Notes: a model not told the origin generated them from the letters alone. Positions 7,529 through 17,524 are shown, counted from the first letter of the stretch. The stretch: DNA of 64,000 nucleotides from Yinghuangia soli (GCF_021502675.1 NZ_JAKFHA010000010.1:178281-242280), one strand, 5' to 3'. Numbers and translations are program-made.

Positions 7529-9181
7529 ATGCCTCGTGGACGCCATCGCCAGTCCTCCGCCCTGCTGCGCATATCCGTGCTCTCTGCGGCACTCGCGCCC
7601 GCGCTGGTCGCGGTCTTGATCGCGGTGGCAGGCAGAAGCGGCGGCATATTGCGCGCCGCTGTCGGATGCGCCCTTGTCTCGGCCCTCGGGCTGCTCGGCC
7701 TGCTGTGGCAGAGCCGGCGCGGCTACGGCGAGGACCTCGCGCAGCGCCGCCGCGAGCGCGAGCGGCTGGCCGAGGCGGCCGCCGAAGAGCGCGACGCGCA
7801 CGAGGCGACCCGGCAGCAGGCCGCCGAGCAGGAGCGGGAACTGGCCACCGCCCGCGACGAGTCCGACGCACTGCGTGCCCGGCTCGCGAAGGCCGAGGGG
7901 CGCGCCAAGGAGTACGAAACCCGGGCGAACGTCCAGACCGCCCGCGCGAAGGCGCTGCAGACCCGCGTCGACGACCTTTCTGTCCGGGCCGGCGAACTGG
8001 CCGCGCGGTCCGAGGAGCTGGCACTGCGCGCCGACCGGTACGAGGCCCGCTTGGCCGCCCTCGCGCCGGACCCGGTGCGGTTGACCCGCGAACTGTTCGT
8101 CCGCGGCGCTGCCGCCCTCGCCGGGCTGGAGAACTCCGGCCGCGGTACGGCTGATTCGATCGCGGCGCAGCCTGCGGCCTCGATCGCCGCCCCTGTTGCC
8201 GAGCTACAGGTCGAGCCGCAGGTCGAGCCGGTGGCGGAGCCGATCCGAGAGCCGGCGGCCCGGCCCGTCGCGGCCGAGGTCCCCGCGCCGGTCCGTCCGG
8301 TGGCCGCTGCGCCTGCCCTGCAGGCCGTACCGACCGCGGCTCCGGAACCGGCACCTGCACCGGTGCCCGTGCGGCCGGCCGCCGAACTGCCCGCCACGGC
8401 AAGCATCGAGACGCCTGTCGAGGCCCACGTCGAGGCCCCCGTCGAACTCCCTGCCGCACCGGTGATCCCCGGCGTGCGCCGCCGCCCGATCGCCGTGGAA
8501 GGGCTCGTCCCGGCTTACGCCGCCTCGCTGTTCGGCCCCCAGGACCCCAGGCCTGCCCCGCTGGCGCCGCAACCGCCGCTGCCGGCTGAGCAGTTCCCGC
8601 CGCCGCGCGATGCGGCCCCGGTCGCCGAGGTGCCGGCCGGCGAGCTGCTCCCGTTCCAGCGCGCCGCCGAACTCGCCGCCCCGGCTGCGCCGGTCGAGCC
8701 TGCCGTGCCCGCGCCCGACCTCGACCTCGGCATCGACGCCCTGGAGCCCGCGGTCACCGCGCTGCCCGCGGACGACGCCGTCGCCCGCGTGGTCCGCGAC
8801 GTCGCCGACACCCTGAACGCGACCAAGGAGCGGATGGCCAAGGCGGAGAGCGGCGGCGCGTTCGACTTCTTCGGCCGCCAGCTGCCCGCCGCCCCGGTGA
8901 TGCCGGCCCTGGAGGCCGCCGAAGCCGTCGAGGCCGCCGGCGAGGCGGACGGCGCCGAAAGCACCAAGGCCGCCGAGACCGCCGCGGCCGCCGAAGAGCG
9001 CCCGGCCCGCCCGGCCCGCGACGCCGCCGCCGGGTCCCGTTTCGAGACCGCCGTATTCGAGCCGGCCCGCCCGCTGGTCACGCACGAGCCGCGGACCGGC
9101 CGGGCGATCCCCGTCGACCTGACCGCGCACGACGACACCGAGATGCTGCCGCGCATCGTCGACACCCGGAAGCACGCCTGA
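7529..9181 (+). CDS. Membrane-anchored coiled-coil protein with a long Ala/Pro-rich tail
   Basis: A 550-residue protein with no recognised enzymatic domain. Two transmembrane segments (about residues 12-32 and 38-58) precede a long charged coiled coil (about 65-180) rich in Arg/Glu/Ala heptads (RRRERERLAEAAAEERDAHE...). A disordered region full of Ala, Pro and Val (about 200-480) follows, then a short conserved-looking C-terminus (TAHDDTEMLPRIVDTRKHA). The layout suggests a cell-envelope or polar-organising scaffold; this is inference from architecture only. The TAAGGT box 6 nt before the ATG suggests leaderless expression. A perfect bidirectional hairpin separates it from convergent nuoD. 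Confidence 0.8.
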   Translation: MPRGRHRQSSALLRISVLSAALAPALVAVLIAVAGRSGGILRAAVGCALVSALGLLGLLWQSRRGYGEDLAQRRRERERLAEAAAEERDAHEATRQQAAEQERELATARDESDALRARLAKAEGRAKEYETRANVQTARAKALQTRVDDLSVRAGELAARSEELALRADRYEARLAALAPDPVRLTRELFVRGAAALAGLENSGRGTADSIAAQPAASIAAPVAELQVEPQVEPVAEPIREPAARPVAAEVPAPVRPVAAAPALQAVPTAAPEPAPAPVPVRPAAELPATASIETPVEAHVEAPVELPAAPVIPGVRRRPIAVEGLVPAYAASLFGPQDPRPAPLAPQPPLPAEQFPPPRDAAPVAEVPAGELLPFQRAAELAAPAAPVEPAVPAPDLDLGIDALEPAVTALPADDAVARVVRDVADTLNATKERMAKAESGGAFDFFGRQLPAAPVMPALEAAEAVEAAGEADGAESTKAAETAAAAEERPARPARDAAAGSRFETAVFEPARPLVTHEPRTGRAIPVDLTAHDDTEMLPRIVDTRKHA

Positions 9182-9194
9182 CCGCCGCACCGCG

Positions 9195-9240
9195 ACGCAG
9201 GAGGGCCCGGCAGCCGTGCGGCTGCCGGGCCCTCCTGCGT
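9195..9240. terminator. Bidirectional hairpin terminator
   Basis: Perfect 21-bp stem (9195-9215 with 9220-9240) and a 4-nt GTGC loop, between convergent genes ending at 9181 and 9258. There is no T tract, as is common in this GC range. Confidence 0.8.
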
Positions 9241-9257
9241 ATCCGGCGTCCGGCGCC

Positions 9258-10409
9258 CTACTTGTCGACGTCGCCCACCACGAAGAACATCGAGCCGAGG
9301 ATCGCCACCATGTCCGCGATCAGGCAGCCCGGCAGGATCTCCGACAGCACCTGCACGTTGTTGTACGACGCCGAGCGCAGCTTGAGCCGCCACGGGGTCT
9401 TCTCCCCGCGCGAGACCAGGTAGTAGCCGTTCAGCCCGAGCGGGTTCTCGGTCCACGCGTAGGTGTGGCCCTCGGGCGCCTTGAGCACCTTGGGCAGCCG
9501 CAAGTTGATGGGCCCGGGCGGCAGTTGCTCCAGCCGGTCCAGGCACGCGTCGGCCAGGTCGAGCGAGACCGCGACCTGGTCGAGCAGGCACTCGAAGCGG
9601 GCCAGGCAGTCGCCCTCCTCGCGCGTCACCACCCGCAGCACGTCGGCCAGTTCGCCGTACGCCAGGTACGGCTCGTCGCGGCGCAGGTCGAAGTCCACGC
9701 CCGAGGCCCGCGCGATCGGCCCGCTGACCCCGTACGCGTGCACGGTCTCCGGGCTCAGCACCCCGACGCCGCGCGTGCGGGCCCGGAAGATCTCGTTGCC
9801 GTGCACGAGGTCCTGCAGGACCGGCAGCCGCGAGCGGACCTCGGCGACCGCGTGCCGGGTGCGGCCCAGCCACCCGGCCGGAAGGTCCTCCTTGAGCCCG
9901 CCGACCCGGTTGAACATGAAGTGCATGCGGCCGCCGGAGATCTCCTCCATGACCGACTGGATCTCCTCGCGGTCCCGGAACGCGTGGAAGATCGGGGTGA
10001 TGGCGCCCAGTTCGAGCGGGTACGAGCCGAGGAACATCAGGTGGTTCAGCACCCGGTTCAGCTCCGCGAGCAGCGTCCGCGCCCACACCGCACGCTCCGG
10101 CACCTCCATGCCGAGCATGCGCTCCACGGCCAGCACCACGCCGAGTTCGTTGGCGAAGGCGGACAGCCAGTCGTGCCGGTTCGCCAGCACCAGGATCTGC
10201 CGGTAGTCGCGCACCTCGAAGAGCTTCTCGGCGCCGCGGTGCATGTAGCCGATGATCGGCTCGGCGCTGACGATCACCTCGCCGTCCAGCACCAGCCGCA
10301 GGCGCAGCACCCCGTGGGTCGAAGGGTGCTGCGGACCGATGTTGAGCACCATGTCGGTGGTGTCGAGTTGATCCGCGCCGATCCCGACGCCCACGGTGGC
10401 CTGAGTCAT
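9258..10409 (-). CDS. Orphan NADH-quinone oxidoreductase subunit D (NuoD paralogue)
   Basis: A 383-residue homologue of the 49-kDa/NuoD subunit of respiratory complex I, which helps form the quinone pocket. Family segments are present: [68 protein letters not shown], and the C-terminal [13 protein letters not shown]. No other nuo gene is nearby, so this is a stand-alone copy of the kind often called nuoD2 in Streptomyces. It may serve a partial complex, an alternative complex I or another assembly. ATG 10409 is the likely start; a CAAAAT box 7 nt before it hints at a leaderless mRNA. A MidA-type methyltransferase lies 3.3 kb away (13759-14745). Confidence 0.88.
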   Translation of the reverse strand: MTQATVGVGIGADQLDTTDMVLNIGPQHPSTHGVLRLRLVLDGEVIVSAEPIIGYMHRGAEKLFEVRDYRQILVLANRHDWLSAFANELGVVLAVERMLGMEVPERAVWARTLLAELNRVLNHLMFLGSYPLELGAITPIFHAFRDREEIQSVMEEISGGRMHFMFNRVGGLKEDLPAGWLGRTRHAVAEVRSRLPVLQDLVHGNEIFRARTRGVGVLSPETVHAYGVSGPIARASGVDFDLRRDEPYLAYGELADVLRVVTREEGDCLARFECLLDQVAVSLDLADACLDRLEQLPPGPINLRLPKVLKAPEGHTYAWTENPLGLNGYYLVSRGEKTPWRLKLRSASYNNVQVLSEILPGCLIADMVAILGSMFFVVGDVDK

Positions 10410-10478
10410 ACCGCAGATTTTGCCAGGGATTCCCAGGGCTGCCCGGATTGTGCGGCGTCGGTTCCGAGAGCGGCCGCC

Positions 10479-10484
10479 TACGCT
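10479..10484 (+). promoter_or_regulatory. -10 box for a leaderless transcript
   Basis: TACGCT ends 6 nt before ATG 10491 of the first PH-domain gene. The transcript should start at or next to the A of the ATG. Confidence 0.5.
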
Positions 10485-10490
10485 GAGGGC

Positions 10491-10979
10491 ATGGATCACG
10501 CCCTCGCGCCGCCCGAGCAGCCGTGGCATCCGGTGTCGGAGCAGCTGTTCCGGGTGCGGAGGTTCCTGCTCGTGGCGGTGCTGGTGCCGCTCGCGGTCGC
10601 GGGCGGGGTGCTGGCCTGGATCTTCGTGGCGCCCTGGCTGGGCGCGCTGATCGCGGCCGGGCTGCTGGTCGCGACCGGGTGGGGCGTGGTGGCGCTGCGC
10701 CGCAACCAGCGGTCCTGGCGGTACGCGGAGCGCGCCGACGACCTGCTCATCGCGCACGGCGTGCAGTTCCGGCGGCTGGTGGTCGTGCCGTACGGCCGCA
10801 TGCAGTTCGTGGACGTGACCGCGGGCCCGGTGGAGCGCCGCTTCGGCATCGCGACGATCACGCTGCACACCGCGTCGGCGGCCACCGACGCGGTGATCCG
10901 CGGGCTGCCCCCGGAAGAGGCCGCGCGGCTGCGGGACCGGCTGGCCGAGCGCGGCGAGGCGCGCTCGGCGGGTCTGTAG
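10491..10979 (+). CDS. PH domain-containing membrane protein (YdbS-like, DUF304)
   Basis: A 162-residue protein with two adjacent transmembrane helices (about residues 24-44 and 48-68) followed by one bacterial PH-like (DUF304/bPH2) domain. The domain has [52 protein letters not shown], cytoplasmic by the positive-inside rule. It matches the YdbS partner of YdbS-YdbT pairs; in other bacteria such proteins are membrane-associated and poorly understood. The YdbT-like partner starts 13 bp downstream, so the two are almost certainly one operon. Confidence 0.88.
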   Translation: MDHALAPPEQPWHPVSEQLFRVRRFLLVAVLVPLAVAGGVLAWIFVAPWLGALIAAGLLVATGWGVVALRRNQRSWRYAERADDLLIAHGVQFRRLVVVPYGRMQFVDVTAGPVERRFGIATITLHTASAATDAVIRGLPPEEAARLRDRLAERGEARSAGL

Positions 10980-10992
10980 AGGCGGCGCGCCG

Positions 10993-12366
10993 ATGACCGT
11001 GGAGCAGCAGTCCGGGCCGGTGCCCGGCGGGGCGGTGCCCGACAACGCCGAACCGCGGCGCCTGCATCCGCTGACCCCGGTGGCCCGCGGCTGGAAGGCG
11101 ATGGCGGTGGTCATCGCGATCTTCGGGCAGCATGCCGCGCGCACCCAGGAGACCCGGCTGGGTGTGATCGTGGCCGGCTGCGTCTTCCTCGTGGCGCTGC
11201 TGTGGGGGCTGCTGACCTGGGCGTTCACGGTGTACCGGATCGAGGACGACGACCTGCGGATCGACTCGGGGGTGCTGTTCCGGCGGACCCGGCACGTGCA
11301 CCTGGGCCGGCTGCAGGCGGTGGACGTGGTGCGTCCGTTCATCGCCCGCCTGCTGGGCCTGGCCGAGCTGAAGCTGCAGGTCGCGGGCGGCGACTCGGCG
11401 GAAGGCTCGCTCGCCTATCTGCGGGAGAGCGATGCCGCCGTGCTGCGCGCCGAGCTGCTGGCCCGGGCCGCGGGCGTGCGGCCGGACGCGGGGGAGGCCC
11501 CGGAGCGCCCGCTCGTCGTGGTGCCCATGCCGGTGCTGATCGGCTCGGTGCTGCTGTCGTTCGCGTCCTGGCTCTTCCTGCTGCCCACGCTGGGGCTGAT
11601 CGTCGGCGGCGTGGCGACCGGCAACATGGCGCTGCTGCTCGGCTTCATCCCGCTGTTCATCCTGGCCTGGCAGTTCACCGTGGGCCGCGTGCTGCGCTAC
11701 TTCGACTTCACGGTGTCCGAGTCGCCGGACGGGCTGCGCCTCGCGCACGGCCTGATCGAGCACCGGCACCAGACCGTGCCGCCGGGCCGCGTGCAGGCGG
11801 TGCGCCTGGTGCAGCCGTGGCTGTGGCGGGCGAAGGGGTGGGTGCGGGTCGAGGTCAACGTGGCCGGCTACGGCGGCGGCAGCGAGGACGGCAGCGAGAA
11901 CCACGAGTCGACGCTGCTGCCGGTCGCCCCGCGCGAGGTGGCGCTGGGCGTGCTCGGCCGGATCCTGCCCGGCGTGGACGTGGACGCCGTCCCCCTGACG
12001 GCAGTGCCCGCGCGGGCCCGCTGGCACAGCCCCGTACGCCGCCGGAAGATGGCGTGCGGTGCGGACGAGAAGGTCTTCGTGGCCCGCCGCGGGGTCTTCC
12101 GCCGCGAGACCGATGTGATTCCGCACGCAAAAGTGCAGAGCGTGCGCCGCACCCAGGGACCGCTCGAACGGCTGCTCGGCCTGGCCACCGTGCACCTGGA
12201 CTCCACCCCGGGCCCGGTACGGGTGACGGCCCCGCTGCGCGATGCCGAGGAGGCCTCCCGGCTGGTCGACGAACAGGCCGAACGCTCCCGGATCGGACGC
12301 CGAGGAGAGGGGCCTCACAGGTGGTCGTCGCTCTCAGGGGGTTCCCCTGAAAGGATCGATCGCTAA
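10993..12366 (+). CDS. PH domain-containing membrane protein (YdbT-like, multiple DUF304 domains)
   Basis: A 457-residue partner of the preceding gene. Transmembrane pairs occur at about residues 38-90 and 178-235. DUF304/PH-like repeats follow them: [19 protein letters not shown]...[27 protein letters not shown], then [28 protein letters not shown], and a third near [12 protein letters not shown]...[24 protein letters not shown]. In each repeat the motif '[26 protein letters not shown]' recurs, typical of the family. No catalytic residues are known. The final 30 residues are charged and probably disordered. Confidence 0.88.
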   Translation: MTVEQQSGPVPGGAVPDNAEPRRLHPLTPVARGWKAMAVVIAIFGQHAARTQETRLGVIVAGCVFLVALLWGLLTWAFTVYRIEDDDLRIDSGVLFRRTRHVHLGRLQAVDVVRPFIARLLGLAELKLQVAGGDSAEGSLAYLRESDAAVLRAELLARAAGVRPDAGEAPERPLVVVPMPVLIGSVLLSFASWLFLLPTLGLIVGGVATGNMALLLGFIPLFILAWQFTVGRVLRYFDFTVSESPDGLRLAHGLIEHRHQTVPPGRVQAVRLVQPWLWRAKGWVRVEVNVAGYGGGSEDGSENHESTLLPVAPREVALGVLGRILPGVDVDAVPLTAVPARARWHSPVRRRKMACGADEKVFVARRGVFRRETDVIPHAKVQSVRRTQGPLERLLGLATVHLDSTPGPVRVTAPLRDAEEASRLVDEQAERSRIGRRGEGPHRWSSLSGGSPERIDR

Positions 12367-12383
12367 TATCTGACGCATCGTCA
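12364..12383 (+). promoter_or_regulatory. Candidate promoter/operator of the CoA-transferase gene
   Basis: TAATAT (12364-12369) resembles a -10 element and abuts the inverted repeat TGACG-CAT-CGTCA (12371-12383), 20 nt before the start codon. An operator overlapping the transcription start would fit repression. The cognate regulator is unknown. Confidence 0.4.
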
Positions 12384-12402
12384 TATTCCCCGGGAGGTCA
12401 CG

Positions 12403-13641
12403 ATGAGTCAGGTGCCAGCGCCGCTGGCCGGAGTCCGGATCATCGAATGCTCGATGCTGGGCCCCGCCGCGATCACCTCGGCCCTGGTCGACCTCGGCGC
12501 CGAAGTGATCAAGATCGAGCCGCCGAACGGCGACTACATCCGCGACATGACGTGGCCGATCATCGAGGGCACGTCCCTGATGCATCTCCACATCAACCGC
12601 GGCAAGAAGTCGCTGGTGCTCGACCTTCGCAAGCCCGAGGCCGTGGCCACGTTCAAGGAACTGGTCAAGGACGCCGACGCGGTCATCGAGGCCATGCGCC
12701 CGGGCGGTCTCGCCAAGCGCGGCATCGGGTTCGAGGACCTCAAGGAGATCAACCCCAAGATCGTCTTCTGCACGATCTCGGGCTACGGCGCCACCGGCCC
12801 GTACCGCGACATGCCCTCGCACGGTGTCGCGTACGACACCTGGGCGGGCGTCGTGAAGCCGGCCTTCACCGAGGAAGGCCACCCGTTCACCCCCGAGCAC
12901 GCCTCGATCGGCATCCACGCCGGTCCGCTGTTCGGCGCGCTGGGCGTGCTCGCCGCGATCATCCGGGCCCGCGCCACCGGCGTCGGCGGCCAGATCGACA
13001 TCGCGCAGTCCGACGCGGCCGCCGCGATGGACTGGCTGCGCAGCGAGACCTACAAGGCCTACGAGCGCCCCGAGTCCGAGGTCACCGGCAACAAGACGGA
13101 CAACTACGTCCGCCGCCTGCCGGGCACTGCGGGCATGACCGAGGGCGTCCGGTACCAGATGTACAAGTCCTCGGACGGCTACATCCTCTTCATGGCGTCC
13201 GAGCAGTCGCTGTGGAAGAACTTCTGCGAGGCGGTCGGCCGCCCCGAGCTGTTCGAGAAGTGGCCCGGCTCGACCTACGCGGACCACGCGGTCGGCAACA
13301 TCGAGCTGCGCGACGAGCTGCGGGCGATCTTCGCGACCCGCACCTCGCTCGAGTGGCTCGCCTTCGGCAACGAGGCGAACACCCCGATCGCCCCGGTCAA
13401 CGACCCCAAGACGATCGCGGACGACCCGCAGTTCCAGCACCGCTTCACGTGGTTCCCGAAGGAGGAGCTGGGCTCCGACCAGCTCTCCAGCCCGATCCAC
13501 TTCGTGGGCGAGGAACTGCCGCGGCCGTTCAAGGCGCCGACCATCGGCCAGCACAGCGACGAGGTCCTCAAGAGCCTCCTCGGCTACGACGACGCCAAGA
13601 TCGCCGAACTGCGCGAGGCGGGCGTCCTCGGCAAGAGCTGA
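12403..13641 (+). CDS. CaiB/BaiF family CoA-transferase (family III)
   Basis: A 412-residue class III CoA-transferase that moves CoA between carboxylic acids, in the cytosol. N-terminal PLAGVRIIECSMLGPAAITSALVDLGAEVIKIEPP, then NRGKKSLVLDL and DADAVIEAMRPGGLAKRGIGFEDL. GGQIDIAQSDAAAAMDWL contains a candidate acyl-anhydride-forming Asp. The C-terminal APVNDPKTIADDPQFQHR segment is also typical. GGGAGG precedes the ATG at proper spacing. It is monocistronic, with its own promoter/operator and two hairpins after it. The substrate cannot be told; the family includes formyl-CoA, bile-acid, carnitine and benzylsuccinate enzymes, and steroid or aromatic acid degradation is possible given the nearby SDR, cupin and P450. 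Confidence 0.9.
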   Translation: MSQVPAPLAGVRIIECSMLGPAAITSALVDLGAEVIKIEPPNGDYIRDMTWPIIEGTSLMHLHINRGKKSLVLDLRKPEAVATFKELVKDADAVIEAMRPGGLAKRGIGFEDLKEINPKIVFCTISGYGATGPYRDMPSHGVAYDTWAGVVKPAFTEEGHPFTPEHASIGIHAGPLFGALGVLAAIIRARATGVGGQIDIAQSDAAAAMDWLRSETYKAYERPESEVTGNKTDNYVRRLPGTAGMTEGVRYQMYKSSDGYILFMASEQSLWKNFCEAVGRPELFEKWPGSTYADHAVGNIELRDELRAIFATRTSLEWLAFGNEANTPIAPVNDPKTIADDPQFQHRFTWFPKEELGSDQLSSPIHFVGEELPRPFKAPTIGQHSDEVLKSLLGYDDAKIAELREAGVLGKS

Positions 13642-13652
13642 ACCACCCGGCC

Positions 13653-13718
13653 GCGGGCGTCCCCTCCGGACGCCCGCGCCCACAGCCTGTGGACGGTGCG
13701 CACTGCGTACCGTCCACA
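13653..13718. terminator. Two tandem hairpins between convergent genes
   Basis: Stem 1 is GCGGGCGTCC (13653-13662) with GGACGCCCGC (13668-13677). Stem 2 is TGTGGACGGT (13688-13697) with ACCGTCCACA (13709-13718). They lie between the CoA-transferase stop and the methyltransferase stop. Confidence 0.7.
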
Positions 13719-13758
13719 CCTGCGTTCGGGCCGGCTCCAGGGGCGGTACGCGGCGCGC

Positions 13759-14745
13759 TCAGGCGCGGGCGAGGGCGGCCAGGGGAGTGGGCACCGGGGT
13801 GCCGGCGCCCTGCACGAGCCAGCGGAAGTCGCCGAGTCCGCCGCGCGCGGTCAGTTCGCCGGCCTCGCCGGCGTCGCGCAGCGCGCTGAGGTAGCCGCGC
13901 GGGTCGCTGCGGGCCAGTTCGTACGGCGGCCGGGTGCCGCGGACGCCCAGGGCGTGCAGGGCTTGGCGCTGCGTCAGGTGCAAGGTGCCCGCGGCGCCGG
14001 CCGCTTCGGCCGCGGCGGCGATGGCGTCGACCGCGACGTGCGAGGTGACATCGCAGGTGCCGTCCGGGACCGGGGCCACCATGCGGCCCTGCCGGTAGCC
14101 GGTGAGCGTGCCCTGCGGGGGGCGCGTCGCCCGCTCGTGGCCGTAGTCGATGGCGACCGCCAGGCCGCCGTCCAGGGATTCCACGGCCGCCGCCCAGGCG
14201 GCATCGCGCGGCGCGCCGATCTCCGCGCGGGTGCCCGGCTCGGCGCCCTTGACCGGCCACCAGCGGTCCAGCCACGCGGCGTCCGCACCGGACGCCTCCG
14301 GGCCCAGCCGCTCGCGCCCGGTGCCGGACTCGACCTCCACGATGCGGGTCACGCCGTCCGCGTCCACCTCGACGACGTCGACCGGCACGTTGTCCAGCCA
14401 CTCGTTGGCGACCAGCAGTGCGGCCCGCCCGGCCGGGATCTCCGCGGACCACCCGATCGAGGGAGGCAGCGCCTCCGGTCGGGCCGCCACGTCCACGCCG
14501 TGCAGTTCCAGCGCCGGGTCCGCGCGCCGCAGCGCGACCAGCAGCTCCCCGCGCCCGGCGCCCATGTCGACCACGGTCCGCAGCCCGGCCGCCCGGGCCA
14601 GCCGGGCAAGCGCACCGGCGAACAGCGGCGAGGCGTGCACCGAAGTGCGGAAGTGCCCCGCGGGCCCCTCGGGCCGCAGATAGAAGCCGCCGGTCCCGTA
14701 GAGGGCGCGGTGCGTGGCGTCCCGCCAAGAGGACCAGGTGTTCAT
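13759..14745 (-). CDS. MidA/NDUFAF7-type SAM-dependent methyltransferase (DUF185)
   Basis: A 328-residue protein. The SAM-binding motif I is [16 protein letters not shown], with [10 protein letters not shown] as the acidic loop. Family-specific segments are [32 protein letters not shown] near the N-terminus (compare GxGGYYxxxxxxGxxGDFxTSp in MidA), [16 protein letters not shown], and the later DYGHERA. Mitochondrial NDUFAF7/MidA symmetrically dimethylates an arginine of the NuoD homologue NDUFS2, so an orphan NuoD in the same neighbourhood is suggestive. A TAGCGT box 8 nt before ATG 14745 suggests a short or absent leader. It is convergent with the CoA-transferase gene. Confidence 0.82.
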   Translation of the reverse strand: MNTWSSWRDATHRALYGTGGFYLRPEGPAGHFRTSVHASPLFAGALARLARAAGLRTVVDMGAGRGELLVALRRADPALELHGVDVAARPEALPPSIGWSAEIPAGRAALLVANEWLDNVPVDVVEVDADGVTRIVEVESGTGRERLGPEASGADAAWLDRWWPVKGAEPGTRAEIGAPRDAAWAAAVESLDGGLAVAIDYGHERATRPPQGTLTGYRQGRMVAPVPDGTCDVTSHVAVDAIAAAAEAAGAAGTLHLTQRQALHALGVRGTRPPYELARSDPRGYLSALRDAGEAGELTARGGLGDFRWLVQGAGTPVPTPLAALARA

Positions 14746-14810
14746 CGGCGACGACGCTACCGCTCCCGCGCGCCCAGTGTGGCCGTACCGGGGGATGGTG
14801 ATCGAACTCT

Positions 14811-14816
14811 TAGGGT
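14811..14816 (+). promoter_or_regulatory. -10 box for a leaderless transcript
   Basis: TAGGGT ends exactly 6 nt before GTG 14823 of the first histidine kinase. No consensus -35 is seen. Confidence 0.5.
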
Positions 14817-14822
14817 GGGTTT

Positions 14823-16004
14823 GTGCAGGGGATCTATGCGTGGCTCCGGGCCCGGCCGCTGGTCGTCGACTCGGCCTGGGCGCTGATCCTGCTGGCCCTG
14901 AGCCTGCTGGAGATCCTCACCGACCCTCTCCCCGGCAACTCCGCCGCCGAGTACACCGCCCTGGTGCTGCTGTGCGGTGCCGTGATGCTCCGGCGCGTGC
15001 TGCCGGTGACGGTACTGCTGGCCACCTGGCTCGCCGGGTTCGTCCAGCTGGCCGGCGACGTGCCGCCCGCGATGATGGACTTCGCGATGCCGGTGATCGT
15101 CTACGGCGCCGCGGCGTACGCCCCGCGGTGGGCCTCGCGGCTCGCGCTGGCCGGCTGCTTCGTGGCCCCGAGCGCCGCGGCCGCGCGCTGGTGGGACGAG
15201 CCCGAGACGAGCACCTCCAACACCGTCATCCTCTTCCTGCTGCTCACCGGCCCGTTCGTGATCGCCTGGGTGCTGGGCGACTCGATGCGCACCCGACGCG
15301 CGTACTACGCCGAGTTGGAGGACCGCGCCGCCCGCCTGGAGCGCGAGCGCGACGCCCAGGCCCAGGTGGCCGCGGCCGGCGAGCGCGCCCGGATCGCCCG
15401 CGAACTGCACGACGTGGTCGCGCACAACGTGTCGGTGATGGTCGTGCAGGCCGACGGCGCCGCGTACGCCATCGACGCCGCCCCCGAGCGGGCCCGGGCC
15501 GCCCTCGGCACGATCTCCGCGACCGGCCGCGAGGCACTCGCCGAGATGCGCCGCCTGCTCGGCGTGCTGCGCTCCACCGGCGAGGACCAGGGCCTGGTCC
15601 CGCAGCCCGGCGTCGACCAGCTCGAAGACCTGATGGCCCAGGTCCGCGGTGCCGGGCTGCCGGTCGAACTGCGCGTCGACGGGGTGCCCGCCGAACTCGC
15701 CCAGGGCGTCGCCCTCGCGGTCTACCGCATCGTCCAGGAAGCCCTCACCAACACCCGCAAGCACGGCGGCCCCGACGCGGCCGCCACCGTCCACCTGCAC
15801 TACGGCGACGCCGCGCTGAGCCTGGAGATCACCGACGACGGCCGCGGCGCGGACGCGCCCGGCGACGGCATGGGCCACGGCCTCGTCGGCATGCGCGAAC
15901 GCGTCGCCATGTTCGGCGGCACCCTCACCGCGGGCCCTTCGCCGGACGGCGGCTACCGGGTCTCCGCATCGCTGCCCCTGAACGGCCCCGACGGCAAGAA
16001 GTAG
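14823..16004 (+). CDS. NarL-family sensor histidine kinase (first of two paralogues)
   Basis: A 393-residue membrane sensor kinase. The N-terminus holds about five transmembrane helices (roughly residues 15-32, 43-58, 60-78, 86-115 and 135-152) with little extracytoplasmic loop, so the signal is likely intramembrane. [19 protein letters not shown] and a short coiled coil lead to the HisKA_3 dimerisation domain, [20 protein letters not shown], with phospho-acceptor His196. The HATPase_c domain has the N box EALTNTRKH and the G boxes ITDDGRGAD and [13 protein letters not shown]. Its leader region is nearly the same design as the kinase that follows. No response regulator follows directly; the likely partner is 17525-18220. 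Confidence 0.92.
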   Translation: MQGIYAWLRARPLVVDSAWALILLALSLLEILTDPLPGNSAAEYTALVLLCGAVMLRRVLPVTVLLATWLAGFVQLAGDVPPAMMDFAMPVIVYGAAAYAPRWASRLALAGCFVAPSAAAARWWDEPETSTSNTVILFLLLTGPFVIAWVLGDSMRTRRAYYAELEDRAARLERERDAQAQVAAAGERARIARELHDVVAHNVSVMVVQADGAAYAIDAAPERARAALGTISATGREALAEMRRLLGVLRSTGEDQGLVPQPGVDQLEDLMAQVRGAGLPVELRVDGVPAELAQGVALAVYRIVQEALTNTRKHGGPDAAATVHLHYGDAALSLEITDDGRGADAPGDGMGHGLVGMRERVAMFGGTLTAGPSPDGGYRVSASLPLNGPDGKK

Positions 16005-16195
16005 CCCGCGCCCGGCGGTTCCCCGGCCCGGCCTGCCTTTCCGGGGGCATCCCCCAGGGGCCGCCGGCCCACCCCCTCCGCCCTGGGGCGGGGACGGCGC
16101 GCGGGACCATCGGCCGTCCGGCCGGGCAGTACGTGCGACCTGCGTCGTAGACCCGGCTCCATACGCAGGCGGACGCCCGGCAGGCCGCGCGTCCC

Positions 16196-16201
16196 TAGGC
16201 T
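16196..16201 (+). promoter_or_regulatory. -10 box for a leaderless transcript
   Basis: TAGGCT ends 7 nt before ATG 16209 of the second histidine kinase. Confidence 0.5.
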
Positions 16202-16208
16202 CGAAGGC

Positions 16209-17516
16209 ATGCAGAGTGTGTACGAGTGGCTGAGAAGGCACCCGTTCGCGGTGGACGCGGCGGGTGCCTTCGTGCTGCTCGGCATGGGCGGGCTCTACGC
16301 CATGGCCGCGAACACTCCCGCCGAGGCGGCCGCCGAGGGTTTCGTCGCGCTCGTCCTGTGCGCCGCGATGGCCATACGCCGCGTCCACCTGGTCGCCGCA
16401 TCGGTGGGCGTGGTGGCCGGCGGCCTCCTGCAACTGGGCCTGGGCGTGCTGCCCAACCCCGTGGACCTCGCGATGATCGTGGTGCTGCACTGCGCCGCGA
16501 AGTCCGGGCCGCGCTGGCTGTCGCGGCTCGGCCTGGCGATGGCCGTGGTGGGCCCGGCGCTCATGACGATCCGCTTCCCCGCCGACGAGCCCGCCGACTT
16601 CAAGGAGAACTTCCTCGGGTTCGCCTTCGTGTCGTTCATGCTGATCATCGGCTGGGTGCTGGGCGACTCGATGCGCACCCGCCGCGCCTACTACGCCGAG
16701 CTGGAGGACCGCGCCGCACGCCTGGAGCGCGAGCGCGATGCGCACGCAGAGGTCGCCGCGGCCGCGGAACGCGCCCGGATCGCCCGCGAACTGCACGACG
16801 TGGTCGCGCACAACGTGTCGGTCATGGTCGTGCAGGCCGACGGCGCCGCATACGCCATCGATGCCGCCCCCGACACCGCCCGCGCGGCGCTCGGCACCAT
16901 CTCGACCACCGGCCGCGAGGCACTCGCCGAGATGCGCCGCCTCCTCGGCGTGCTGCGCTCCGAGAACGAGCGCGGCCCGTACGCCCCGCAGCCCGGTGTC
17001 GAGCAGCTCGGCGACCTGGTCGACCGGGTCCGCGAGGCCGGCCTGCCGGTCGACCTGCGCATCGTGGGCGTGCCGGTCGAGCTCGGCAAGAGCGTCGCGC
17101 TGGCGTCGTACCGGATCGTCCAGGAAGCCCTCACCAACACCCGCAAACACGCCGGTCCGGCGGTGCACGCACAGGTCGTGCTCGGCTACGGCGAAGATGT
17201 CCTGGAGATGACCATCACCGACGACGGCCGCGGCGCCGACGCACCCGGCGACGGCATGGGCCACGGCCTGGTCGGCATGCGCGAGCGCGTCGCGATGCTC
17301 GGCGGCCGCCTGGAGACCGGCCCGGCCCCGTCCGGCGGCTGGCAGGTCCGCGTGGTCCTGCCGTACGCGGCGGACACCCCGCGCACGGTCCCGTCGGCCT
17401 CCGCCCGCCCGCCCGCACCGGCGGCCGCACCCGCGGCCCCCGCGACGCCCCGGCGGTCCGAGCGGCCCGCTCGTCCCGTCGCCGCCCCCGGCACCCCCAC
17501 CGCACAAGGAGCCTGA
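16209..17516 (+). CDS. NarL-family sensor histidine kinase (second paralogue)
   Basis: A 435-residue paralogue of the preceding kinase with the same layout and the same phospho-acceptor position (His196 in [20 protein letters not shown]). The cytoplasmic half is nearly identical to its neighbour, including [20 protein letters not shown] and the ATP-lid [15 protein letters not shown]. The membrane domain (residues 1-150) has diverged much more. That pattern suggests tandem duplication followed by a change of signal. An extra Ala/Pro-rich C-terminal tail of about 50 residues is present. The response regulator starts 8 bp downstream with AAGGAG inside the kinase end, so these two are one operon. 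Confidence 0.92.
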   Translation: MQSVYEWLRRHPFAVDAAGAFVLLGMGGLYAMAANTPAEAAAEGFVALVLCAAMAIRRVHLVAASVGVVAGGLLQLGLGVLPNPVDLAMIVVLHCAAKSGPRWLSRLGLAMAVVGPALMTIRFPADEPADFKENFLGFAFVSFMLIIGWVLGDSMRTRRAYYAELEDRAARLERERDAHAEVAAAAERARIARELHDVVAHNVSVMVVQADGAAYAIDAAPDTARAALGTISTTGREALAEMRRLLGVLRSENERGPYAPQPGVEQLGDLVDRVREAGLPVDLRIVGVPVELGKSVALASYRIVQEALTNTRKHAGPAVHAQVVLGYGEDVLEMTITDDGRGADAPGDGMGHGLVGMRERVAMLGGRLETGPAPSGGWQVRVVLPYAADTPRTVPSASARPPAPAAAPAAPATPRRSERPARPVAAPGTPTAQGA

Positions 17517-17524
17517 CGCCAGAT

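Noticed and set aside
14757..17507. 916-residue minus-strand frame opposite the two histidine kinases
   Set aside because: Its internal repetition simply mirrors the duplicated kinases on the other strand.
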